Below are positions 45,237-54,035 of a DNA stretch of 64,000 bases, piece by piece. The notes under the pieces were generated by a model. The model saw only the letters and a program-made list of their open reading frames with translations, was not told where the DNA came from and did not search any database. The translations under genes were made by a program, and so were the position numbers. Origin of the DNA: Ligula intestinalis (lineage: Eukaryota; Platyhelminthes; Cestoda; Diphyllobothriidea; Diphyllobothriidae); contig JAYGXS010000001.1 of assembly GCA_036362985.1 (NCBI GenBank), forward strand, positions 43,412,385-43,476,384, read 5' to 3'. The first letter of the stretch is position 1. Each line of letters begins with the position of its first letter.

Positions 45237-45415
45237 CAAACATAAAACTAAACGGTAACCTTAATCTGAACCCTATCTCTATCCTTAACCTAAATCTTAA
45301 TGTTAACACAAAATCAAACCTTTATCTATGATATAATCTTGACCCTAACCCTCCCCCAAGCAGACCTTAGTCCCAACCTCAAACTTAACTTAAACCTAAC
45401 CCTAATCTTAAGCAT
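45237..45415. repeat. degenerate telomere-like tract
   Basis: About 180 bases are made of variants of (C)CCTAA on this strand: ACCCTAACCCTCC, CTTAACCTAAATCTTAA, AAACCTAACCCTAATCTTAA. The unit is compatible with the animal TTAGGG telomere repeat but is heavily mutated. It may be an interstitial telomeric relic or simply a related simple repeat. Confidence 0.45.
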
Positions 45416-46166
45416 AATTTCCTCTTCCTAGGAATTTGACACAAAACCGCATGAAGTATGGGCTGTTCCGATCCCCGTGCGCTGTTTAGGTGGCCATAAA
45501 AGTCATATTTGTCACCTCTAGAAACGAGCAGCCCATCGTTTAACTTGAAATATCAGGACAAAAATAAACCTCTTCAGGTGAACCTTCTGCCTCTTTTGAC
45601 GTTCATTTGCCTTCCAAACAAATCTAATCTTAGTCTGAATGGTCGGCAAACGTTCGTAATTTATGCATGAAAAATTATTATGGCTCTTAAGCTTTAACTC
45701 TATCTCTTATATCTGCCTAAAGAACAGGCTTTCTCCCAGGACTCTGAACGGGTTTCAAGAAAAATAATTGGCATTTCTTCGCAAACCCCCATAAACTTCA
45801 TCGGTTTACGTTTCTGTAATTGATTCTAAGATTAATGCGAAATATGACTCATTCAGCGTACTGGTGATTTTTATTTTTCGCCAGGTTGACGCGTTGTGTC
45901 ACAGCGTACACGCCTTAGCTGACAATTAAACCCTGGAGTCTCATGGGTCTCCTGCATTGTCAATGTGACGGGCGAGTAAAACCCTGCTAATTAGCCCCTC
46001 ACATTCCCGCCCCTAGTAGACGTTCGTAACAGGCACGCAGAGGTCAAGGGGTAGGAGTAGTTTTGCCTTCGCGACACTCCACTCCACCTCACGCCGACGA
46101 CTGGATCTCTTGGCTAAGGCGTGCAGGTAAGCAGTCGATGCAGGCTTCCGTAGGTCAGCGCGACGT
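45416..46166. other. intergenic sequence without recognised features
   Basis: No gene or repeat was recognised. Confidence 0.45.
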
Positions 46167-46976
46167 TTGCAACAGTTTATTTGCGTTACATTGAGGCAAA
46201 AATTTAGGTTTATCCGAGTATCCTTCGGATTGGCAGTTCCACATCATCGTTTCACGGCGAATGAGCTTCTAAATCGTCGTTTAAATGCTGATATCGCTCT
46301 TGCGTACCCAACCGCTAATGTAAGACTAGCCTTCTCCAGCACACCACTGTTTCACCTTGGGAGACTGTCTTTTCACACCTCTTTAGTGTGCATCTGTACC
46401 AGTCTCTGCCGTCCCACCTTCTCTATTGCTTTGTGCGGCTTCATTGTTCAACGCCAGCTGCCTCAAGGTCATCCAATATCTCAGTCAGCGCTTCCAGTTG
46501 CGCTGACCTGCAGAGCCTTGACCTACTTCCACTCGGACACACACACGTGTGTCTGGGTTCTCGCGGCCGCCAAGCACCACTCGAACAAGTCCCTCTTTCC
46601 CCACTCTCGGCCACAGACGTCACTTAGGACTACGGCGCTCCAGAGGAATGACGTGTGCTCTGAAGTCCAAATTCTCTCCATCTATTCTCAATTCCTTTGT
46701 GTACACAATAAACCATTCCTTCTACTCAGGCCTTCACAGACTTCTCCTCTCCTAAGGAACCGGGCCTGGAAGATTGTAGCCGTTAGGGTTAATCGTCTTA
46801 GCCCTAACGCCTATCCATTTACGCCTCCGCTTGCACCTGTGGAGCAGGTAATATTGGTGGAACAGGGTAACGCTTATCAAAACGGATGCGAGAACATAAT
46901 CCCGCGGGGCTATCAATATAGGAAACGGTCTATTTCTAGTGCAATTTTGGTCAACTTGGTTGATAGTGGTCGATGA
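46167..46976 (+). CDS. long unassigned open frame (269 codons), probably not a gene
   Basis: This is the longest plus-strand open frame in the window outside recognised genes. It has no domain I recognise, an irregular composition (many His, Ser, Cys and Leu residues), no evident splice or promoter context, and overlapping shorter frames on both strands. It may be chance in a GC-richer block or a decayed element lying next to the CR1 chimera at 47552. Confidence 0.15.
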   Translation: MQQFICVTLRQKFRFIRVSFGLAVPHHRFTANELLNRRLNADIALAYPTANVRLAFSSTPLFHLGRLSFHTSLVCICTSLCRPTFSIALCGFIVQRQLPQGHPISQSALPVALTCRALTYFHSDTHTCVWVLAAAKHHSNKSLFPHSRPQTSLRTTALQRNDVCSEVQILSIYSQFLCVHNKPFLLLRPSQTSPLLRNRAWKIVAVRVNRLSPNAYPFTPPLAPVEQVILVEQGNAYQNGCENIIPRGYQYRKRSISSAILVNLVDSGR

Positions 46977-47551
46977 GTTGACATCAACCAATCATTGCGT
47001 GTCCTCTATAAAGTGCTGGCGAGACACTCCAGTGTCCTGCCTCAGCTGATACTTGCGGTGGCAGAAACCGTGGCCATATGTTTGGCCAACCGAACGCTTC
47101 GCCCATGTGCAGCGTTTATACAAGCTATAGGACTCCTCTGGTTTAAGATTATTTCAGTATGCGTGTTCACTACTTGCCGTAGAGTACATTATAGAATGAT
47201 ATAATAAAGAAAGAAGGCCCGCCGACGAGCCCTCCTTCACATAGCTGATTGCCGGTCGCCTTCTTCACTCTGACCTCTGAACGCCCTCATCCCTCTCCCA
47301 AATACCTCCTGTTCATTGGCTGTTTAAACTTTTGCTGTGTTGTACAGACCTGGTTGGTTACATTCGAAAGCGTACGTATGTCGAACTTGCCTTCTTACAT
47401 GTTAAAGACCTTCCGGTATTACACCTTCCCACAAAAAATTCATTTCCTGTCCATCGAAAAAATTCGTTTCGTTTTTAGTGAAAATAAAAAAATAGTTGCC
47501 TATCTGGACCAACCGACTGGACAGTGTGCGTTTGTTGACGGTGTAACCAAA
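46977..47551. other. intergenic sequence left of CR1 copy B
   Basis: No gene was recognised. It carries an AATAAAG (about 47203) and a chance frame of about 107 codons. Confidence 0.4.
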
Positions 47552-48088
47552 TTAAGGCAAATTACTTTTTAGGTGCGTGACGATTTTTGCTAAAACCGAT
47601 GTTCGGTGAACATCACGATAATTTTGGGCATTGGACCGATTTCCGTTTTTGTAAATTGGGGTGATACATGATTTTTTCCAGATTTCTGGATGAGTACCAT
47701 TTGACTGCAGTAACGAGAAAAGGTTAGACAGAAGTATTGGGGCATATGTCATATGTATCAGTATGCAAGGAGGGATTCTATCCGTTCCATATGATGTGGA
47801 ATTGGACAGTTGGCGGATAGCTTTCTCTACAGTTTCTTCGTTAAAAATATCTCTTTTAATACTGGTGCCGTCATTTCTGTTGTTTGGCGGGATTGGTTCT
47901 TCCTCGACTGAATAGTTGGTTGAGAAATACTCGTTGAAAAGATTTGCTATTTGGTTGTCATTTGTTATTACTATTCCTTGGTCATCAAGCATGATTTGGG
48001 GGCCTTGTTTTTGGTGATTATTTATTTGTTTCCTGAAGATTTGGGCTGTCCCTTCTGGGGACTCGATTGCTCGATGTTCTGCTGCTAT
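47552..48088 (-). pseudogene. RT N-terminal fragment of a CR1-like LINE (second family)
   Basis: The translation shows a pre-RT segment (ESPEGTAQIFRKQINNH, MLDDQGIVITNDNQIANLF, NEYFST). Then come the finger/palm entry (SYGTDRIPPCIL, HPEIWKKSCITPIYKNG, NRSNAQNYRDV, TSVLAKIV). That is the standard start of a CR1/Jockey-group RT. It stops before motif A and the YxDD. It is only loosely similar to the RT fragment at 1-448. Confidence 0.75.
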
Positions 48089-49521
48089 CGGGTATGGAGC
48101 TGTTAGCATACGGGTAGCCAACAATGGATGGCTGATAAGGTCTGAGATATCTAGGGGCCTCACTTTCTGGCAGGGAAAAATGGGGAGAGGGTCAACCAAA
48201 AATAAGCTTCTGGGGCGTTTTGGAGGAATGGGGGGGAGGCGAGAAGACACGTAGAAGTTAGCAGGTTTGGGTGGTAGAGGACGGGTAAAGGAACTGATAG
48301 GGGGAACGGTGACATAAAATTAGTGCTGGGGCCGCTCGCGTAAGGACTAGTGGTCTTAATCTGTGAATGTCCTGTACGGTAACTCTGATTAGATTTAATA
48401 CTATACCAGTTTGGGTTACTTCCGTGCAAATTAAATTTTTCTTGGTTCGGGCCCGGCGTGTTCAATAACTCATTATTCGGGGGAATAATATGACTCCCAC
48501 GGTCAAAAGAGGAGCTAGGTTGTGGTGGTGAAGCGCTCGGCCTAAACTCTTTCGACGGTGTTGGCGACATTCTTGATGAACTTGTTGCCGAGTTAGAGGC
48601 GGCGGAATTTAGCGATCGTTGGACAGAGAATGTATTTAGACTACTATTTATCGTAGTAGATGACGGAGCGGTGGGCCTTGACGGTCCCGACATCAAGATG
48701 GCTGGGCTACCTGGTGCACTGATGTTTATGGACCTATGACTAGACATTCGGGAGGAAGGGATAGTAGGTGTACTGACGGTTATGGGACTAGGAATAGGCA
48801 TCTGGGAGGCAGGGATAACGGGTGCATTGACGTTAGTGGGTGTATGGCCAAGTATGCGGGGGGAGGATTAGCGAGTGCATTTACCCTATCGGGACTACGA
48901 ACAGATTTAGGAATAGTAGGCTGAGAAGTCATTGGTCTATTGGACTGGAGAGCCGTATTTCTTCGCTCCATTGGTGTCAGATCTCGACAGAGGAAACTTT
49001 TAGTAATTTCTAAATATCGGGAAATGCGACCTCGTTGAGCAAAGATTGAGTCCACCTCGATCGGTGAAAACAATTTAACTAGGATGGGCGGGTTTTTTCC
49101 TACGCGATTGGAGGCGTTTGGCTTCTGCAAATTTGTAGTTGAAACCACCTGAACATAGAAAATCTTTCGCAATATCCAAAGGGTGACTTAATATGGAGGC
49201 ATTTTTTAGTATAAAGTTAAAGCTTCGCTTTTGTCTATCAAAAGCTTCCGTGGTTATAAGATGGACGAGGGAGTCTAACTTTTTACAATCTTGCGAGAGC
49301 ACATCTGATAACTTACCATCAAACAGATTGCCTAGTATTGACAAAACAGAACCAAATTTCATCATGAAGTCATTACAGTTCTGTAATGCAGATAAATCAA
49401 TTTGCTTAGTCTTGACAATGGGCTGCATGTTGATATCAAGGCATTGATTAAAAGGCGTGGTCAGGCACCGCTTGGGTCTAGGAGCAGATATCTTACCATG
49501 AGCTATAATTTTCATTCTCAT
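48089..49521 (-). pseudogene. CR1-like ORF1, copy B
   Basis: It begins with ATG at 49521 (MRMKIIAHGKIS...) and runs through KFGSVLSILGNLF, FNFILKNASILSHPLD and FSPIEVDSIFAQRGRIS before a Ser/Pro/Thr-rich half. Frames change near 49100, 48790 and 48200, so at least three frameshifts are present. It has two 54-bp units (from 48750 and 48804) where copy A has one. No RNA-binding motif was recognised. Confidence 0.7.
48750..48857. repeat. 54-bp tandem repeat in CR1 ORF1
   Basis: Two units start with GGGAGG(A/C)AGGGAT(A)... at 48750 and 48804 and encode 18-residue Ser/Pro/Thr repeats. Copy A has one unit at about 2309. Confidence 0.6.
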
Positions 49522-49880
49522 AATTTTGATAAAAATCTGCTTTTAATGTAAGATGATTTATAAAAATTCAGCCTATATGATTTTACCGCAGCTGGTTTTA
49601 AAATATCTTAAAATTGCTTGACAAACTGTATTAGTTATTACGTTCAGAAAAAACCAGTCGATATGATTTTCAGATTATGACTTACGACAAATAATCAGGG
49701 GGAACTTAACAAATACTATAGCTATTTTTTAATAAGCACTTTAAATTTATTTGAAAAAGTGTATTCAATATTGGGAAACGACTCAGCCTTTGAAGGTCTT
49801 GAGAATATTCTGATCTTGACGATTTATTTTACTAGGCCGCGAATTTGCTGGTTTTAAGAGGTTGCGTTCGGATTAAAGAG

Positions 49881-50437
49881 TGTAGCGAACCGAGACGACC
49901 GATGGGCGATTTCGTGCGACTATAACCCGAAACAGAACAACGAATGCGATTACTAGGTGAAAACGACCGAACCCAAAGAAGAACAAGACCGTTCAAACAA
50001 GGACTGCTACTCTTAAAATTTACTACTGTTTGAAGGACTAATTTATTAGTCCTGGCTACAACAATCGGAACAATCAGTAAAGTCGTCCTTTGGCGGGGAT
50101 GATTGACTGTCCTGGTCCTGGTCCTGTTCCTGGCCGGAGATGACTTCTGGGAGGCGTTTGGAGGCGGCTGCCGAGAGAGATAATCAACCTTCCATAGGGC
50201 CGTCTATATATAGTAAGCGATAGCAGGATTAAGTCTATATTATAGAAGATAAACCAATGGGAATGCTTAATTTATACAATAGCCAATAGCATAAACTCGC
50301 CGACATAAACTAGCCGATCAGTTAGCCAATAGGATTATGTCCGCTTGAAATAACCAAGTCGTGACACGGTACGCCGCCATCTTTAATATAGTGCAAAATG
50401 AACAAAAATTGAGGCCATCTTAAGGGTATTTGCTACA
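49881..50437 (-). repeat. 3' LTR of the Gypsy element
   Basis: 557 bases bounded by TGTAGC...GCTACA. On the minus strand it is preceded by a purine-rich CGGGGAGGATGCAG, a plausible polypurine tract. Confidence 0.85.
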
Positions 50438-50563
50438 CTGCATCCTCCCCGAAAATGTATCGCTGTCCTCAGCGTGCACCTCATCCTCCGAATTATGTGG
50501 ACTACTTCCTACGGGTACGAAAGTCTCCTCTATATCTTCGGGTGGTTCCTCGTCGCGTGGGGG

Positions 50564-51448
50564 TTAGGGGTTACGATCTGTTTCGGCGGGACGGCCGCCC
50601 AGTTTCAGACGGTTGAAGTGTACCGTAAACTCGGGGCTGAAAGGCCGTTCGTGCTCCTGGTTAACGCACGTAGTGTCCGAAATAACTCGGGTAACGGTAT
50701 ATGGGCCGCACCAATCAATTACAAACTTAGATGGCATTCCCTGAACAACGGAATAATTCCGAAGCCAAACGACATCACCTACTTCGTAAGGACTTCCGTG
50801 GGCCAAACGGTCGTAGTGATCCTTTTGACGCCTCTGGGACCCCTGAAGATGTATTCGCGCTTCTTCTGCGGCGATACGCATCTTATTGTTTAGACTCGTA
50901 AGGTAAACGCCGATGGAAACCTCGTTACTATCGCGAGGTACTTGAAGGTCCTCGATAATTCGCATTTTTCGGCCGCATGTAAGGGCAAAGGGGGTTTGGT
51001 GGGTCGATGCATGTACCGTGGAGCGATAGGCTAGCATACAGGCTGGTAAAGCATCGTCCCACGTCCGGGGATACTGTATATCAACGAACGCTTTGAGCAA
51101 ACCGATTAGGGTTCTATTCGTCCGCTCTACCTGTCCATTACCTTGCGGATGGTACGCAGTCGTGCGAGTTTTATTGATTCGCAGGTACTTACATAAGTCG
51201 CCTATGGTTGTGTTTTCGAACGAACTTCCCCTGTCAGAGTGAAGCTGATCGGGGGCGCCCCATCTACAAATCCAACCATTAAAAATGGCCTGGGAGACTG
51301 TTTCGGCAAAGACATCGGGCAAGGCTACTACATCAGCCATCTTTGTGAAGAAATCAATCATCACTAAAATGTACCGATTATGCCTGTACGACTCGGCAAT
51401 GGGTCCGATGATGTGGACACCAACGCGCTCGTTGGGATACCCGGTCAA
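50564..51448 (-). pseudogene. Gypsy integrase catalytic core and C-terminal domain
   Basis: The DDE core is visible: ILVMIDFFTKMADV (first Asp), APDQLHSDRGSSFEN (second Asp) and HPQGNGQVERTNRTLIGLL (Glu). It is followed by HQTPFALTCGR and the GPY/F-type C-terminal segment YEVGDVVWLRN ... WCGPYTV. No chromodomain was recognised. The catalytic triad is intact, but the frame is cut off from the upstream finger domain by one stop codon and lacks gag, protease and RT in cis. Confidence 0.87.
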
Positions 51449-51475
51449 TATTGGCTGAAGAGGGACCCTGTTTAG

Positions 51476-52189
51476 CTATCGCGGTGGCTTAATTTGATTG
51501 CATAGGGTGCAGTACCGAATGTGATTCCACACGGAACGCTTTAAGTTGGGCCAGTAATATCTACGCCTGAGTGCCCATTCAGTCTTATATATTCCTACAT
51601 GTCCTAACTCGGTATGTATCCTCTCTATTACTTCGTCTACCATGGATAGAGGTAGCAAGATACGTCGTGGATGCTGATCACTATCTCTATAATACAGGAC
51701 ACCGTAATCCAAAAATAAATTATCCCAAACTGTGTGCAGGCAGCGCGTTTCGTAGCTCTGCCCCCTTAACTCGTCCGTGCTCAACGACCGGGTTTCACTA
51801 ATTTTTCTATGGTATATCGGCCCAATGTGCGGGTCTTCACGTTGTGCCTGCGCCCACATATAACTTTGGTCGTCGTGAAGCGATATCGCACTTATGTTAA
51901 TGTCCGTACACGATGGACAATTTCCGTGCGGTCTATAAGGTTTCCTAGATAGGACGTCAGCATTATTGTGCAGACGACCCGGTCGGTATAAACATTCGTA
52001 CTCGTAGCCTGCTAGTTGCTCTTGCCATCGTGCGACTTGCCCTTCGGGGTTCTTGAAATTACGAAGCCATGTTAGCGAGCTATGATCAGTTCTAACTATG
52101 AACTTCCGGTACTTTAGGAATGGTCGACATTCTTGAACGAAGAAGACGAGGGCAAGCACCTCTTTCCTAGTCACACGGTACGCCGCCAT
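51476..52189 (-). pseudogene. Gypsy pol fragment: RNase H and integrase zinc-binding domain
   Basis: The first codons (MAAYR) come from LTR sequence and are an artefact of the deletion. Then come VTRKEVLALVFFV, FIVRTDHSSLTWL (RNase H Asp), YRPGRLHNNADVLSR (end of RNase H) and the integrase HHCC finger (HTELGH ... CTLC). A TAG at 51476-51478 stops the frame; beyond it the same frame continues into the integrase core. In the intact element this part would remove the RNA template and start DNA integration. Confidence 0.85.
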
Positions 52190-52246
52190 CCTTAATATAG
52201 TGCAAAATGAACAAAAATTGAGGCCATCTTAAGGGTATTTGCTACA
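52173..52246 (-). repeat. remnant of the Gypsy 5' LTR
   Basis: The 74 bases match the last 74 of the other LTR on this strand. The junction to the pol region at 52172 is immediate, so a deletion joined U3 directly to the RNase H coding region. Confidence 0.85.
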
Positions 52247-52469
52247 AGAGGTTGCGTCTCGGTAGAATTGGTTGGAAAACTAAATCTTCTTAAATTCCGA
52301 CTTCAAAAGATCGTCCATGCAAGAAAAATAATTCCAGCGGTGCAGAAAAAAATTGTTTACGAACGTTTGCAGCCACAATATCCTAGCTCGCAATTAATGT
52401 GGGATATCGATGTAGAATTGTCCTAGGAGGAGCGAGGGGAAATATCGACTGTGATCTTGTAGGGTCGTC

Positions 52470-53260
52470 TTGTGTTGCTTACATAGGTCGGGTTTCTCCC
52501 ACCATATGTAGGATGCTTCCATGTAACGTAAGGTCCGGTTTGTTCGTGCTCGAACAAGAACGCGGAAAGATGTGTTAGTGTCAACCAAGTGACCACTGTC
52601 TAGTAAGTGTTTTATAAGAGATGAGCGTGGTAATTTGTTCGCCTGTTTTAAAAGTCAAGTAGGAAATATTCAGCAGCTCTGGTTGCCAATGGCCTTTGCG
52701 TACGGCCAATGTGCTTGCATCCGCAAGTGCATGTGAATTTATCCACGCAGTTTGAGGTAGCGTGCAAAGGCAAGGCTTTCTTTGGCCGGTAAATTGGGAG
52801 GCTTTTATTTGGAGTGAGGAAAACAAGTTCGGCTGCATAGTAAATTCTTTGTATGGAACAAAGTAGCCTTCGTTTAATTGTATTCGTGATGTTGTCTCCT
52901 TTAAATCGTACGGAGATAAAAATGGGCTTTCTCGGAACCGACTGCTCCGTAGATTTCGGCCGTAAAGGGCTGCTGTATTTTTGAATGAAACGCAGGGGGT
53001 AGCCACGCTTGAGTAGGGCTTCTTTTATGCAGGCAAACTCTGCTGGTAAATTCAAATTGCTGTGTTCTCTAAATATTTCATTATTCATGCATGGAGCGGA
53101 AGCAGCTGAAAAAGGTTCTCAGAATTTATTCGCGCGAATAAATTCTGCTATTTGTTCTTGCATCAAATTATCGCGTTTTGTTGAGGCGAGGGATGTTAGC
53201 ACTAATAGCTGCAATCTTCCAGGCCAGGTTCCTTTAAAGAAGGGAGACTTTATTGGGAAG
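52470..53260 (-). mobile_element. Penelope-like element fragment (RT thumb + GIY-YIG), second family
   Basis: On the minus strand, FKGTWPGRLQLL near 53240 and NLPAEFACIKEALLKRGYP (RT C-terminal region) are followed by NTIKRRLLCSIQRIYYAAEL, the Cys-rich CVDKFTCTCGCKHIGRTQRP (GIY/YIG region) and LATRAAEYF. After a frameshift it continues RVLVRARTNRTLRYMEASYI and KPDLCKQ. It is related to the fragment at 9905-10165. It is cut at 52470, where CR1 copy B begins, so the two elements abut. Confidence 0.78.
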
Positions 53261-53654
53261 GTCAGAGTAGAAGGAAGGATATATTCTTTACAGAATTAAT
53301 CAGGTAAGAGACAGTAGAAAAATGACTACCGTAAGCCAACTGAAGGCGTCTGAAGTGAGTTCTGCTCTACAGTCTTCACATGAGGCCCTGTTTGAGTCGG
53401 CCAGTGGTTAGCTGTTACAAAGACAGGAAACAGCGAGCTTTTCGAAAATGCACTTTGACTTACCTAGTCACGAGAGGCGCTTAGGAATGCACTTCTTGTT
53501 GAGCTAGTCACTACAAGGCGACCGCTGGAATCGCTTCAGCGTCTAGAACTGCCTTTGCGTGAGGCGGCCTTGACAGGTGCTTGGTCAGACTGACTGGCTA
53601 GGCAGAGGGGCTTCGGCAGCCGGTGCATATGTACTCATTGGCGGTGATGAGCCT

Positions 53655-54035
53655 TAACACACGCTCTCCTGTGTGGAGTGATTCACCACAGTTGCTGTGC
53701 TCAGTACTTGCAGCATAGTTGTTGCTATCCGAAATACCTTCGTTTTTAGGCCACCACAAACTTTGCGGTGGATGAGAACATCAATTAGGACTAGCTGCTT
53801 GTTCTGATCCTTCCTCGATGGGCTGTTAGATAAGCCACTGAATTGTTCTTTTAATGTTGAAATCCGCTCCAGTTAGAAGATAACAAAGATGTCGTCCACA
53901 TACCGAGCCCAGATGTTTGATTTGTGTTGTAGAAAGGTTATTGATGCTAGCCTTTTTAGGACAGACTCTTGAGAGCGGTGAACCCATTGGCGTGCCTTTT
54001 ATTGATAAACCACCGAAACTGCTATACATTTAAGG
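53655..54035 (-). mobile_element. Penelope-like RT fragment
   Basis: On the minus strand, KGTPMGSPLS (RT motif around the primer grip, typical of PLEs) is followed after frameshifts by LIDVLIHRKVCGGLKTKVFR, close to the LDDLVCRKYCGVLKTKVFR of the PLE at 28-29 kb. No endonuclease is attached. The frame is disrupted and the YxDD region is degraded. Confidence 0.65.

Larger units (their letters stand above)
49881..52246 (-). mobile_element. internally deleted Ty3/Gypsy LTR retrotransposon
   Basis: The 3' LTR (minus orientation) is 49881-50437, beginning TGTAGC on the plus strand and ending GCTACA. The 5' LTR survives only as 52173-52246, 74 bases that repeat 50364-50437 with one mismatch seen. 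Flanks carry a 4-bp direct repeat AGAG (49877-49880 and 52247-52250). CR1 copy A has the uninterrupted site near 3375. The remaining coding part is RNase H plus integrase. The rest of the 5' LTR, gag, protease and most of RT are deleted. Confidence 0.9.
47552..52468 (-). mobile_element. CR1-like retrotransposon copy B: chimeric, interrupted by Gypsy
   Basis: On the minus strand, the 5' UTR (52468-52247, then 49880-49522) and ORF1 (49521 to about 48090) match copy A closely. At about 48090 the match stops abruptly and the sequence changes to an RT segment (about 48088-47552) not closely similar to the RT of copy A; the whole endonuclease is missing. The 5' UTR is split by a Gypsy element at 49881-52246. 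The 5' end at 52468 joins a Penelope-like fragment. RT ends before its catalytic part, so the copy is truncated at its 3' side, unlike ordinary LINE 5' truncation. Confidence 0.8.

Noticed and set aside
46167..46976. A 269-residue protein gene
   Set aside because: Length alone is suggestive, but composition is irregular, no motif is seen and overlapping frames exist on other strands. Kept only as a very low-confidence entry.
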